DNA of 64,000 nucleotides from Sciurus carolinensis (lineage: Eukaryota > Chordata > Mammalia > Rodentia > Sciuridae): contig NC_062226.1 in the NCBI RefSeq assembly GCF_902686445.1, forward strand, positions 15,224,001-15,288,000. Direction: 5' to 3'. The position numbers and the translations under genes were made by a program. The notes under the pieces are model-generated. The model worked only from the letters and a program-made list of their open reading frames with translations. It was not told where the DNA came from and did no database searches. Positions 45,730 through 57,711 of the stretch are shown in pieces (position 1 is the stretch's first letter; every line of letters starts with the position of its first letter).

Positions 45730-47220
45730 CTTGATTTACTGCTGGAAGAACTACTTCTGTTCTTTCAAATGCTTTCAAATTTCTGTATCTAAAGCTCAAT
45801 CACCCAGATGTATAATGCTCTTTTAAGATGCATTTAGTAGCAAATGACAAAAACCCCAATCAAACTGGTTTAGATAGAAACCTCTGGATCCATTTCCTCC
45901 ATGTTGCCTTTATCCCAGTCAGGTTCCTTCATGGTGGGAGCAAAGACAATCTCCAAAACTTGGCCACCAGATCCTGCCAGCCTCAGTGTGTTTGTTGTCA
46001 TTGTTTTGTTTTTAGTGGTATTTATAAATAAAGCTTCTAGCAATTCCAGCAAATGTCCTGTGGTTGATTTTTATGGGATTAATCTGTATTAATACCTACC
46101 TCCAAACCAATCATTGAGATAGAACAATAGAACATTCTGACTTGTTGGTCCTGGTCTAGGCCCTTGAGTCATGGAGTAGTATCAGCATCTCTTGAACCAT
46201 TTGGATTGAGAAAATTAGAAGGGTGGTTTCCCAGAGGAAAATAAAAGTGCTGTTAGCAGAAGAGGAAAATGGATGTCAGGCAGGCAAAGGCTAAAAATAA
46301 CCTATGTAGGGCTCCCCCTGGTGGACCACAGGTAGAGAGTGAGAACTGGCCAGCCTGTTGGAAACAGGGAGGGGCTCGGAAGGAATAGGATATAATGAAT
46401 TGATCATCAAACCACCTAAAATTGTGTTTAATGAGAAATAAAGAAAGACCTAGTACTGATGACTTTTGAGTGACTGGTTCAAGTTGTGGGTCCCTCATTA
46501 CAAAATCTTATCCTTATGCAATTCATTCTATGGCTCTGAGGTGATGTTTCCTGTATCATAGGGCTACCTGATGGGCCTACCTCATCTTTAAGTCATTGCA
46601 GAAAAAGTAAGTTTACAGCAAACAGAACAAAACAAGGGATCAGCTATGTGGGATTTCAAAAAACCTTACATACACTGAAATATTAATTCAAGTAGGTTAT
46701 CAAGGGAGTTTGCAATAAGGAAATTTCTTGAGTCTCAGCCAACAGGATAATATTTTTCCAGACTCCTTTCCTGAGATCTGTTTTGGAATCATTTGTCACC
46801 AAAGCAAAGATCTGGGCAGACTTAAGGTAAGGAAGCTGAAACTTTAGCAACGTGGAAGGAAGAGTGAGGAGAGAGTGAGGAAGCTGGGAATGCCTAGCAA
46901 AACCAGTTTGCATGTGTCTTGTCCAAACACATCCATTCTCATGACTGGGGAGATTGGTGGGAGACCAGAACAGGTGCGACTCTTAGTCAAGCAGTCAGTG
47001 CATAGTAGCATGACTCCAGAATATCAGTATGCTTCTTGAAGGACCACAGCCAATAGCCAGGAACATAAACAAGGCTGCCATATGCAAATAACCATCATTA
47101 AAGACAGAAAATGAAGAGTTATGCAGACTAGAAAGACACAGAATATACTTAAGGATTGGAAAGATTAAAAAGAATTCCTGTTTACTGAATGAATATGTAC
47201 CAGGCTCCTCCTACATAAAA
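45730..47220. other. Unique sequence, no feature recognised
   Basis: No gene evidence. Short open frames overlap on both strands (45828-46092). Confidence 0.4.
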
Positions 47221-47221
47221 G

Positions 47222-47425
47222 ACTAGGTTTGTTTTCTATAGCTGGATGTTCTGGGTTTAGATCATGATTCTGGTACCTGATATCAGACCATTTATTTATC
47301 TCTGTGTTTCATCTGAAAATGGGGGTGATCAGTATAATAACAATGACAGCATCACAGAGTTGTTTGAAGAATTAAGTGAATTAATATTTGTGAAGCACTG
47401 GGAGTAGCTACTGAGATACGGGGAC
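47222..47425 (+). repeat. MIR SINE
   Basis: TGTTCTGGGTTTAGATCATGATT, TTTATTTATCTCTGTGTTTCATC, TGAAAATGGGGGTGATCAGT and AGTGAATTAATATTTGTGAAGC in sense order. Confidence 0.85.
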
Positions 47426-47454
47426 TAATTAATACATGTTCATTATATTTTATG

Positions 47455-48110
47455 TACCAAGCTGTCATCGTGGATATACATTTTATGGTTTTGAGTTTTA
47501 GTTCTAGCTGAGGAAACATATATTAAACAAAAAATGTCACCAGTAATTATTTCATTACAATGATGATACATGTTATGAAGGAGACTTTCAGGGTTGTGAA
47601 AGAGCTGACAGGCTTGCGTGGGGGACAGGGAGGTGACATTTACAATGATACTGGAAGGATGAGAAGGACTTGGATGGGAGTGGAGAGTTAGCAGGAAGGC
47701 TCAGAGGCAGAGAGGAACTTGGTAAGCTCTGGCAAGTGGAAGAGGACAGTGGGGTCCGAGTGCAGAGCCAGGCGCGAGAGTAGAGAGAAAGTTCGAGCCA
47801 AATTATCCTCAGCCTTGTGTGCTTCCTATGAAAATGTGTTCTTACCTTAATTGAAGTGGTACAGGAGACAGCATGTGAGCTAAGCAGTTAAGGAGAAGTC
47901 GAGTTAGTCATGTAGGTATGAAGGATTGCTAAGGAGAAAAACTTAACCCTTAAGAGGGACCGGCCTGAGTGAGGGCACAAGGAGAACTAGGAACTAAGAA
48001 CTAGTGAGCAATGATGGAGAAGGTAAAGGGTGATAATCAGGCACGCATAAGATCGTAAAGCACCTGGGGCCAGAGGGTGGGGGACAAGGCATTTTGGGAA
48101 AAACAGTTCT
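47455..48110 (-). repeat. L2 LINE relic
   Basis: Reverse L2 body: GGGGGACAGGGAGGTGACAT, GGCTCAGAGGCAGAGAGGAAC, AGAGGACAGTGGGGTCCGAG and downstream purine-rich sequence. The far right part is less certain. Confidence 0.6.
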
Positions 48111-49944
48111 GACTTTGGTATGTAGTTGGATGTCCAACGGGTTTTGGATGAATAAAAGGATGGATGAGAATTTCATTTTAAGCACATTGTCCCTGCAGTT
48201 TGGATGGGAAGAGAATGGGGATTTGGGAGAGAGGAGGAAAGAGGCAAAGAGAGGGGTGCTACCTGGCACTTTCACTGAATGAGTAGATGCTTAAATCCAC
48301 CAAGCTGAGAAACATGGAAGTCTTTGACTGCTTCTGACATTCAGTGATCACTTAATAAATATTAGCTCCTATTCAACTGTTTTTAAAACCGAATTAAAAT
48401 AGCTCTTGATAGGTGTAATATATTATGCCTTATATAGAAGCAAGCTTTTTTTCCTATTAGCTTTTCCTAGTATTTCCTAAAGGCTGAATATGCCAGCTAC
48501 ATTCTACAGTGTGCTGTGATCATTTAGGCGTAAGTATAGCTCTGCAGTTGACTCCAGATTTCTAGAAGGCAGAAATCAGGCTACTCGTTCATCTCAGATT
48601 CTTTCATACCACCTCACATTCAGTGGATGCTTAAGAAAGGCAGGTTTCTTTCTGCAGTTGCTGAGCCTGTTCTGAGCCCAAAGTACCTTGGATTAAGGGA
48701 TTTTAACTGTTTTGAGATTTGGCAGGAGTAGTCAATGGAAGCTTTTGAGGCAGTAGCAGGTGGCTCAGAGTCCTACACAAACAGGACAAAATCTTGTCTT
48801 TAAGGAGTGGGAAGTGGAACCTCCATTCCCCTACTGAACGTTTATCTATATTTCTTATCTATTTCTAGAAAAAAGAAGCCCATTTACCTCCTTATGTATA
48901 TCCCAGTTGGCTTCTTTTTTCTAATTTCTTCAGCTCAAATTTAAATGAAGCAAGTTATAAAATCTAACTTCAGGTGGGAGACCAGAAAATTCATCTACTC
49001 TTGAGGCTTTACAGCTGGGGTTTGAGAACAGACAGTCATAAATGGGGTTGGCAAAGAAGGACTCAATAAAATTTTATGCAAAATTTTGTGGACATGTTTG
49101 TGAACACTTTTTTTTTTTGCACAACACAAAGGGTTCAGAGCAATTGTGATGCACATAAAATGAACTGTGACTTTAATAATATTGTCTAATCCATCGTAGT
49201 GTGAATAGGATGCTGTGAAATATCCCATTTACTTAGTTAATGCTCTTGAAAAGGTTCTGTGCAAGAATCACCCCAAGGTCTACAGACAGGAAGTTCTTCC
49301 TTAAGTCTACCCTAATCTGTCGCAACTCCTCCCCATGCAAGCCCTTGGTAAATTCAGTGGAAATAGCAAACAGCTGCTCACCAACACCCACCCCAAAGAA
49401 AGAACAAGACATTTCTCACATATCTCAAGCTGCTTTAAATGTTCTTTCTTTGGCAAAGAGGAAAAAAAAGAAATATATTTTTGGCCTATAAACCTTTTCC
49501 CACCCGTGTGTATTTCTGCAGAAATGTTATCCATATGGTTCTGATTGCTTTCTCCATAAGTCATTAGGAATGCTTTGCACTCGGAACTTTTCTGATGACC
49601 AAGGAGTCTTTGGAGACATTTTTAAATGGCCCTCTTAGCCTTTCTTCATAGAAACAGGGAAGCTAAACACAGCCAAATGCAAATGAACTAAGGCCTGGAA
49701 AGGTTGGAGTTTTATTCAAAACTGAGAAACCATAAGACTCTGGTGAGTCTTAAATCTGTACATGCAAAACCTTCACCTCCTCCTCCAGGGGCAAAAGCTA
49801 CTAAATCCTCCATTGGACAAATTATGCAATGGACCTAGACATTTAAGTTTATATTTTTAGGGTTGGGTGCAGTAACTCCTGTAAATTCTAAGATCTTCCA
49901 ATCTTTCCAGGGATTCCCTGTTATTTCTTAAGATGCATTAAAGA
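48111..49944. other. Unique sequence, no feature recognised
   Basis: An L2-like block near 48530-48660 is too weak to call. T run near 49107-49116. No gene evidence. Confidence 0.4.
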
Positions 49945-50110
49945 TTTGGGACTTGGACATGGGTGTGGAATTTCTGACTCTATCACTGACTGACTAGTTG
50001 TATTTCAGTATGCTACTCAAGTCTTCTAGGGTCCAATTTTATATCATGTAAAAATGGGGTAGTATTATCTACAACATGCCTCATAACACTTTGAAAATTA
50101 TGAACAGCGA
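49945..50110 (+). repeat. MIR SINE relic
   Basis: GACTCTATCACTGACTGACTAG, GTATGCTACTCAAGTCTTCTAGG, GTAAAAATGGGGTAGTATTATC in MIR sense order. Confidence 0.75.
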
Positions 50111-51124
50111 TACAGGGGGCCTTTCCAAATGGAATATCTAGTGCATGATCAAAGTTCTCTCTAACAGTAATTGGAACTAGAATAGGCATCATGTTTCCAG
50201 AGGGAAATATTGACTGTGTGGATTAGGGGAAAGAAAGTCAGGAAAATATTCCACAGTGTTAACTCCCTTCCTTATAAGGCAACCAGACCACAACCAATGT
50301 AGGAGATTGATTACTAAGGAAGAGTTAAGAAGAGAATTCAGTCTTTACATTTGTCTAGACATGAACCTGCCTGCCAGGTTTTCAGACCAATTTCAGAACT
50401 GCATCACCAATAATGTACTGTTGCCTACTATTGCTGAAGGAGGCAGCTCCGAGTTGGGGGGGTTTATGGAGAAAGAGAAAGAAAGTGAAGGGGAAATAAA
50501 GGAAGAGGTGGGGTACAGAAAGAGAGGGGAAAAGAGAAAAAAGGAGATAGAAAGGGATAGGAGATAGCAACCTGAGGTTCCATAATGACATGGATGGAGA
50601 ATCAGGTGTGTGGTGAAAGTACTTCTTCATAGTCAGACTCAAAATCGGAGTTGCCCCTGGAACCGCTGGCCAGGTTCCGAACCTGCTCCAGATGCCAAGG
50701 GGAGGAAAAGTTGCCCAAGAAAAAAGGGAAGAAATCTCCATCAGACAGAAAGAGAAATCAGGGCTAGTCAGTGACCTGAGAGCTGTCCGTGGTGCTGACG
50801 TCTTCACTTAATAGTCCAGTGAATCAGAGGAACCCTGAACTGGTTGCTGCTCCCTCCCCTCCACTCCCTCTCCTTAGTCCTGCACTCTAGAGACCCAGGC
50901 TCATCCCGGTTATCTGTGTTCTTCCTCTTTTTTTCTCATTCCTTCTTTGTCGATTACATACAGTTTTCAAGTTCTCAGACCATCATTCAACTCTCACTCT
51001 TCCATTTTACTTCAAGGTTCTTCTTCCTCCTAAGTTCTTTCCAGGCCTTCTTAAAAGTCACATCTCTCTCCTATCATCCTTTGGATAATTAAAATAATAA
51101 TAATTATAATTATAATAGGAATCA
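50111..51124. other. Unique sequence, no feature recognised
   Basis: Purine-rich at 50465-50565 (GA-rich low complexity). The 103- and 141-codon open frames through it are driven by that composition. Confidence 0.4.
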
Positions 51125-51350
51125 CAATAGCAGAAAACATGCATTGATAATTCACTAGGTGGGAGGGATCATTTTATATGCTATTACATACATTGGCTCA
51201 TTTAAATTCCACACCAACTCCATTACATAGATAGTTACATTATCCTAGTAAACAGATGAAAAAGTGAGGCGTAAGAAGTAAGTAATTTGGCCAACACTGT
51301 GTAGCTACTGGATTTGCACCCCTTCTAGAGCCTGTACTTCTGAATCTGGG
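51125..51350 (-). repeat. MIR SINE
   Basis: ACATTGGCTCATTTAAATTCC, CAGATGAAAAAGTGAGGCGTAAG and TGGCCAACACTGTGTAGCTAC with TCTGAATCTGGG at the end, reverse orientation. Confidence 0.85.
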
Positions 51351-51874
51351 TTCCTTTAAATTCCCCAACATTTTGTCTTCATGGCTTCCTGCTCCTCCAC
51401 TCTGGTCGTTTCATTACCCTGGTCTAATGTTCGGGGGTCTAGGAATGTGCATTACTGGTGTGGTTTAAATCACAAGGGAAGCAAAGTAAGCACGCCGACA
51501 GAATATGCACGGCGTGGGCATTCAGATCGCCTAAGGGCCTTCTTTTCTGCTTCAGAGAGAGGCCCAGAGTCAGCAACCCCAGCCTGCACCTCAGGCTGAA
51601 TGCGGAGCCTTTGGCTGCCTACATTCTCCTCTCGGTCCCCGTACCCTTGCCTCTTCCCTGCCTCTGGTGGTCTCCAGAGAACTTTGCGTTTCCTTCAGCT
51701 ACGTCCTACGTCCTGCCCACGTAGAGAAGCACTTGCTTAATTCCTAGAGGTTCCGTGGGCTCCCGCCGACACAAGGAGAGAAACAGTCTCAAACAGAGAG
51801 GCACAGACACAGCCGGACCCACATGGGCACCTCCCCAGACAAAACCCCCCTTCCGATGGGCTCACGCAGCCACA

Positions 51875-51910
51875 CGAGTACCCGCATACTCAGAAACACT
51901 CGGGTACTCG
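51875..51910. other. 10-bp perfect inverted repeat in CpG island
   Basis: CGAGTACCCG (51875-51884) and CGGGTACTCG (51901-51910) are exact reverse complements around a 16-nt spacer. It could form a hairpin or be a paired binding site. Confidence 0.8.
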
Positions 51911-52279
51911 CGACGCACAGCTACAGACACGCTTAAGAACACCACGTTCGGGATCTGCGCACACACGCAGCGCCTGTGGATGCTGGGACCCCGAGACGCG
52001 CCTCCCTGTCCCCAGACCCCTGAGACTCCCGGGTGGCTCAGCCTCAGCCCACCCAGGCCGCCCCTCCCTCCGGGCGGCCTCCCTTCTCTCCGCTGCCTTC
52101 TCTTCCTCCTCCGCCTAAAGACGTACAAAACACTCCTCGGAATAAACCCGGCGCTCGGCTCCTCCCTCCCCGCCCCCCGGCTGCCGCTCCCCCATTCATT
52201 TTCGCCCGTCGCCGGCTAAGTCCCGCCCCCTGCCTGGCCCGTCCTCCGCTGCTCCCCGCCCGGAGACCGCGGCGCACTT

Positions 52280-52652
52280 GGACTTCCCTCTCCATTCGCC
52301 AGCCGCCTCGCTCCGGGTCCCTACGGCTGCGAACTGATCTGGCGCGGGGGGAGGAGGAGAGCGCAGGCGAGAGAGGGAGCGAGCTGGCGAGAGAGCCGGA
52401 GCCAGGAGCCGGGAGGCACAGGGAGTAGTGACCGCCTTCCGGAGCCGGGATTCATGCCTGTCCTCGGGACCAGCGAAGGGGACTTTACGGCTGAGTATGA
52501 GCCAGGCTGCTAGGAGCCAGGTACCCCCACGCCTGCAGTCCCCGCGCCGTCCCCGGTATGCGAGCTGGACGCAGGGCTCTCCCAAGTTCCCACCGAGCAG
52601 AATAAAAAGCGTCCGCCCGCAGCTCTCCGCCAAAGACGGACATTGACTCCAG
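52280..52652 (+). other. Candidate untranslated first exon of an unidentified gene
   Basis: A purine-rich, conserved-looking 5' UTR-type sequence ends at the perfect donor CAG|GTAAGG (exon end 52652, GT at 52653-52654). The ATG at 52454 opens a 19-codon frame ending at TAG 52511-52513, and the ATG at 52498 opens a frame ending at TGA 52644-52646. Neither reaches the donor, so the exon would be noncoding with upstream ORFs and the main start codon would lie in a later exon outside the window. The transcription start is unknown; if the TATA-like element is used it would be near 52630, giving a much shorter exon. The gene was not recognised. Confidence 0.5.
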
Positions 52653-52987
52653 GTAAGGCGGCGCCGGGTGCAGCGCCCTGGAGCCCCGCTGCCCTTGGAG
52701 AGGGCCCCGCATCGCGTTCGGGGCGCCCCCGGCCACCCCGCTCTCCGCGGCACGCTCGTCGGCTCTTCCCCGGCCACAGTCCGCCGCCAAGTCCAATCGG
52801 GTTCCGGGGAGGGGGTCCCTGTACGTGGAACTGCAAGGGTTAAATGCGGCTTTTAGTAAAGTGGCGTGTGTGCCCCGGCGTGCTCCCGACGTGTGTACCA
52901 TGGTGGGAAGTTGATGTGCTGCTAGTGTGTGTCTGCGTGTGCGGCGTCGTTTGCGTTTGATGCGTGTTTGTGGTGTGTGTGTGGCTG

Positions 52988-53014
52988 CGTGTGTGTGTGT
53001 GTGTGTGTGTGTGT
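52988..53014. repeat. (GT)n microsatellite
   Basis: Pure GT tract in a larger GT-rich region (52925-53110), just downstream of the donor site. Confidence 0.95.
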
Positions 53015-53845
53015 AGGGGAGGGGGGTGAAGAGAGGTCCTATAACCTACTTACTGCGCGATTTGTGTGTGTGCATGTTTGTATGTATCTTGGTATGTGTG
53101 CGCTTGTGTGTCTTTTTAATTAGGTCTCTCCAGCTTACACGAAATGGGATCCTTACTATAGGATCACGTAGCCATCGGGAAACCCGCTGTGGACTTCCTC
53201 TGGGCTCTGGGCTCGGGTTTGGCGGAGATGATAGGGATATGGATGGCATCATGTTTAGCCCAATGTTGGTATCCTTGAAGGAAAATTCCTCCAAAGGTTG
53301 GACCTGCTACACACTTGGACCCACCGTTTTGTATGAAAGAGAAATGACCAAACCCTGAGGCAAATGAGATGCTGTCACTTTAAATTCCACACTGGGCAGA
53401 CTCCAGGATTCTGATGGGAATTTGGAGGCACTGGGTAGCCTGTGACAGAGGAAGGGGAAAGTCAGCGCGGTGGGCTCCTTATTTGGGGCTGGGCAAGTCT
53501 GGGATAGAAATCTGCCCTGTCTCTTGGTTTGTAATCATCTCAGCATAAGGACATTCTCTGTTTCTAGTGCTTTTGGGGGGAGGATCAGGGCAAGTTTGTG
53601 TGGTTCTCCCTTGGGGAAGGGAGAAAACATCCTCTGGGGACTTGCTTGTCCATCACCATTGCATGGGGTCTCGGAGGAAATTTCATGTGGGGGCAGCTCT
53701 GCCGCTGTGGGTGATAGGAAGGAGATATCTGGGGCAGAATTTTCTTTCCTTCCCCATATCCAGCAGGCTTGAGAAGCCCCCCAACCCCAGGGAATCTTCC
53801 AAAATTGTGCCTCCCCTGGAGTTAGAAGGATATAGGGAGAAGCAG

Positions 53846-53846
<1 letters not shown>
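53015..53846. other. Presumed intronic sequence, no feature recognised
   Basis: No named repeat or gene evidence. Composition moderately GC-rich. Confidence 0.4.

Positions 53847-53883
<37 letters not shown>
53847..53883. repeat. (TG)n microsatellite
   Basis: About 17 TG units, uninterrupted. Confidence 0.95.
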
Positions 53884-54724
53884 CAGTACCGGTGGGGGAG
53901 ACTCACAATTTGGGAAGGGACTGTGGATGGCGAGCACATGACAGAACGTGGCGGTAATTGACTTAAACTGCTGTCTGGTTTGTACCTCACATCTCTTGTT
54001 TAGCTCCTAAATACTGCCAAGGGCAGGGTGGGGCGTGGGAGAATCTCAGTTAGGAAGACAGTTTGGGTCAAGGCCCCTCTTTCCTCCTTCTTCCACCTTT
54101 TAGAAGTCTTCATAGGTAAGTCCCTTGGCCACCTTGGCTAGGTACTCTTGGGCTTGGGCTCTGGGGCCAGCCATTGATTTGATTCCGGGCTGTCTCTAAA
54201 AGGCTTGCCCTACTCAGCAAAAATGCTGAGTTTTACTGCTGTTAGCATGGCTTCCAGACTCGGCAGCTGTTACTTTCTCAAGGTAAGAGGCAGCTGTTCT
54301 ACTCCCAGGCAGCAAAACTAGGAGAAGACAAGCCTGAGAAGGTGGAACACAGCAGCTTTTCTACCTTAGCTTGAAGGGACCACCAAAAAAGGGTTTGGGA
54401 GGGGGGGAAAGATAGAAATATACTTGGCTTAAAAATTATCTACGTATGTATGTGTGTGTCTTCTAGGGTAAGATAAAAGCAAACGTGTGTTTGCAGGAAC
54501 CTGCCCCGGCAAGTGGGTGGCTGTTCTACCTGCAGGCACTTGCACACATACCATTCTCTGGCCAGAGGCAGCTACCTCGGGTTGAAGCTTTCACATTGCC
54601 ACAGAGAATCTGCTTTAGGAAACTCGGGTTAGAGCAGAGCTCCCTGGCTCATTTTGGGCAGGGGGTGTGAAGACAGAGGAGGAAACCCCACGCTGGGAAC
54701 TGTTCTCATTTTCTCTCTTTTCCA
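53884..54724. other. Presumed intronic sequence, no feature recognised
   Basis: No named repeat. Short open frames only. Confidence 0.4.
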
Positions 54725-54860
54725 GTTCATAGATGATCGAAGTTGGAAGGAATATTAAAGACCAGACAGGCAGGACTCTGTGGCCCAAGACAGGATGAGT
54801 TTCCCCTAACATTCTCCAGGGAATTGGTGGCCTGCCCAGAATTAGAACTCAGGTTGCCTG
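54725..54860 (+). repeat. Ancient MIR/CR1-type relic
   Basis: ATGATCGAAGTTGGAAGGAAT, ATTGGTGGCCTGCCCAGAATT and AGAACTCAGGTTGCCTG resemble the same relic as 18580 (gctggaagggacc ... cttgcccaaggtcac). The preceding CTCTTTTCCAG mimics a splice acceptor, but the downstream sequence reads as repeat. Confidence 0.5.
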
Positions 54861-55080
54861 TCAGTCATATCAATGTCTTTCACTCAGTCACTCTGCCCAG
54901 GGACTATGTATTGTTCCCTTCCCTGCCTGGACACCATGCTCCCACCCAAGGGACAGCTGCTTGTCTTTCCCTCATCAAACTTCTCATTTCAAAGACATAT
55001 TGCAGAACTTCTCCATCTGGAAATGTGACCCTGGAGAGAAATGACCCGATGTGTCTCAATCACTGTTCCCCATAGACAAG

Positions 55081-55143
55081 CGTGTGTGTGCACATGCGTA
55101 CGCATGTGCGTGCGTGCGTGCACACACACACACACACACACAC
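55081..55143. repeat. Alternating purine-pyrimidine block with palindrome
   Basis: About 60 bp of strict purine-pyrimidine alternation: GT units, a 20-bp perfect palindrome at 55090-55109 (GCACATGCGTACGCATGTGC), TGCG units, then about 12 CA units. It is a strong candidate for Z-DNA or cruciform formation. Confidence 0.9.
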
Positions 55144-56884
55144 CCCATGGATTCTTTCTGCAGTGTCTTTAGATAATTATACACAACCTGGGAACCAATA
55201 CTGACTATGGCTGGTAGACAGAACCCCTCAAAGCTTCTGGACTAAGCCTGAGCTTCTTATTAAGGAAACTTTGCTTTCCAGAGAGCTAAATGTACACCCA
55301 TTCATCAATGCAAATACTTCCAGGCAAATTAATTTCTTTGTATTAATTGGAATCTGAGCCCCATATGTTTATTCATGTTGTGGGCATAGGAGCACATGCA
55401 GGCACACGTGCTTACATGCACTCACATGCACGTGTGCACACACAGATCCAGAAACCTTCCTGCTTGCTGCACTCCCCAAAGAGATTTGCAACCTCCACAC
55501 CAAATTGGGTTCCCCTATATAAGGGCATCCATCTCTCAAAGGAGTACTGGGACTCTTAGTTCCAGGGAAATGAAAATCCAAACCCCTGTGAGTCAGAGGC
55601 CCTTGAGAAGTCAGAATCAGGCTCACTTAAAAGTGTGCTCTCAGTCTTCTCGATGCTCTTTTTGTCGTGCAGGCAAGTACTGAGAAGCACAGGGTTTTAG
55701 GCCCAACTGCTATAAAGTCTTTTCCACGCAGGTTTTTCCGGGACTGGATGGCACTTTAGCTCCCAGAAGGGGGAGCTGTGACTCCATTTCAACCAAGGAA
55801 AAACAGTTCAGAGATTCCAAATCAGCTGTTGGGCCCCTGTTGAGTTTAGAAGGCCCAGCTCAGGCTGCAGTGAATACATTTGTAAGCAGTAGAGGTGGAG
55901 ATGGTAAAATCACTCTCCCCTGTTCTGTTCAAGTAGGACATCTCTTTCTTAGTGCATTAGAGATTTTATGTTATTGACCAGAAAGTCCTCTTTTCTCTGA
56001 AAAGGTCTTTGTCCAAAGGCCCTTTAGTTATACAAGGAGACATTTTATGATTTGCATCCTCTCTCTTTCCCCTCCCAGTTCCTTAGATAAAATCATCAGC
56101 AAGCATCTCCTAGATAGTCCACTGAGGTCGAACGTACCTTGCCCTTCTCTGGCCCTTTGCTAAAATCCAAAGATGATCAAATCAGTTACCAAACTCCCGG
56201 TGAACATATTAACAAGATGGGGCTATGTGAAAAGGAAAAGTCTTCAAATGTCATTTTTCAAATCATTTCCCCCATTGTTTTCCATTCTCATCCTTTGTTA
56301 TTAAAAATAATGAATTTCTCTCTCATTTTTCCCACGACTCCCTACATTCAGGCTTTCCTTTGTAAAACGCTACCCATATTTTAACATCCAGCTCAAATAA
56401 CCCTTTTCAAGAAGACTACCCAAGACCTTATTCTGGAATTAATCTCTTTCTTCTTTCGATTGCTACGTAATTCGATCTGAAACTCTGTTGAGGTTGTCTC
56501 TGTTTGCTGGGACTTGCAGCGCCATGGGTCTGGGTCTGTCTTGCCCTCTTCAGTGTTCTTCTGAGGAGCATCTTGTGTCCCCAGGGACTGACACTGAGTG
56601 GTGGCTTTGTAAATGTTTGCTTTTGCATTTCATGGCCAGGCTCAGCAGCAGCTGTCATCTTTCGTCCTCTGTCTCTCACTCTTTCTCTCTGACAGTCGAT
56701 GCCTATTTACTCAAAGCAATGCCATTGTGGCTTCGGAGTTAGGCCACGTATACCAGCCATGTCATAAGGATTCTGATGATTCAGATGGAAAGTTATATTC
56801 TCCTTGGGAGAGAACATTACCCCTACTGAGTTCCTGATCTTTCACTTTGTTCTCTCCTTTCGTCTCCCTTCCCACCCAGTAGGG
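55144..56884. other. Presumed intronic sequence, no feature recognised
   Basis: No named repeat. A CA/TG-alternating patch is at about 55388-55445. Open frames at 55347-55683 and 56428-56837 overlap in several frames without domain support. Confidence 0.4.
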
Positions 56885-57015
56885 CCAACACAGGCCCTGT
56901 TTCAGAAGAGAAGAGTGAAGCTCATGATGGTTAGGTTTCTTGCCCAAGGTCACAGAAGGAGCTGGGCATTTGAACCTAGGTCCTCCTTACTTGAGCATCT
57001 CTGTGCTTCCCGCTG
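56885..57015 (-). repeat. MIR SINE relic
   Basis: TTTCTTGCCCAAGGTCACAGA, AGGAGCTGGGCATTTGAACC and CTAGGTCCTCCTTACTTGAG in reverse order. Its end is part of the local duplication at 56997. Confidence 0.85.
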
Positions 57016-57173
57016 TACAAGTGAGTTAATGGACGGCTCACGAGATGGGTTTGTTCAATGGATGCCAGAAACAGCAGATACATATTATTAACTCTTTGAA
57101 TTTGATGGTAAGAAGGTGTCATGAAGTCACTGGATAAAAAAAATCTCAGTGTTTTCTTTGAGAAGTTTTTCTG
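56997..57173 (+). repeat. Local direct duplication, copy A
   Basis: Segment starting ATCTCTGTGCTTCCCGCTGT and running through ACAGCAGATACATATTATTA and AAGTCACTGGATAAAAAAAA to about GAAGTTTTTCTG. It recurs at 57712 with roughly 90 per cent identity. It includes the end of a MIR, so this copy is the likely source. Confidence 0.92.
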
Positions 57174-57174
57174 A

Positions 57175-57649
57175 AGAAACCTCTGATGGTTTTTCAATAA
57201 CTGAACTTTCTTCTTATCCAGTAATCAAAAATTCTTTTGGTAATAGACTCAGTTTTAGTTTGAGTACTTTCGGTGACTATGAGTTTATTACCACACAAAG
57301 CAGCCTATGTGGTATTGGGAGAGCTTTGTTGGAATATACATATTTTTTTACTTTGACCCTAAATCTGCCTTCTCTCCATATGTCTCTGAAATCACACAAA
57401 TGTAATTCTCTTCCAGTTTTCTGTTCTTCACATAATATGCAAGCGTAATCACATCACCCCATGTATTCTCTTTCTGAGAAGGGCCTGTATTCACAGCTCT
57501 GTCTCCTGGAAATCCTTGTAGGAGGTCTCTTACCATGCCGGATTTTGTCCTATGAACATTCTCTATTTTATCTCATTTTTGGGTTTAGACGGCACAAAGA
57601 GGTGAGAGACAAACTGAAATTGAGTGAGGATTCAAAGAAAATACTCATT
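57175..57649. other. Spacer between the duplicated segments
   Basis: AT-rich with no repeat or gene that I recognise. The 99-codon frame 57149-57448 has no domain support. Confidence 0.4.
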
Positions 57650-57711
57650 TATTAAATTATTCCACAAATACTTATTGGGTACCTGCTATTTGGAAAACAT
57701 TGCCCTAGGCA
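57650..57711 (-). repeat. L2 LINE relic, left part
   Basis: TTATTCCACAAATACTTATTG and GAAAACATTGCCCTAGGC match the reverse L2 3' end. It resumes at 58090 after the duplicated segment and a hAT element. Confidence 0.7.

Larger units (their letters stand above)
51750..52900. promoter_or_regulatory. CpG island, probable gene promoter
   Basis: The only CpG-dense segment in the window, contrasting with CpG-poor sequence on both sides and lacking recognisable repeats. It contains GC boxes CCCCGCCCC (52168-52176) and TCCCGCCCCC (52221-52230), a CG-rich core from about 52150 to 52450 and a TATA-like ATAAAAAG (52602-52609). Such islands are the usual promoters of housekeeping or developmental genes. 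The overlapping 60-193-codon open frames on both strands arise from scarcity of stop codons in GC-rich DNA and are not called as genes. Orientation is set by the donor site at 52653. Confidence 0.85.

Noticed and set aside
52196..52901. Long minus-strand frames of 138-193 codons in the CpG island
   Set aside because: Overlapping open frames in several frames on both strands are expected where GC content is high; they are Arg/Gly/Pro-rich without domains.
54714..54733. Splice acceptor and second exon after CTCTTTTCCAG
   Set aside because: The downstream sequence reads as an ancient interspersed repeat and the frames soon close; no donor of matching quality follows.
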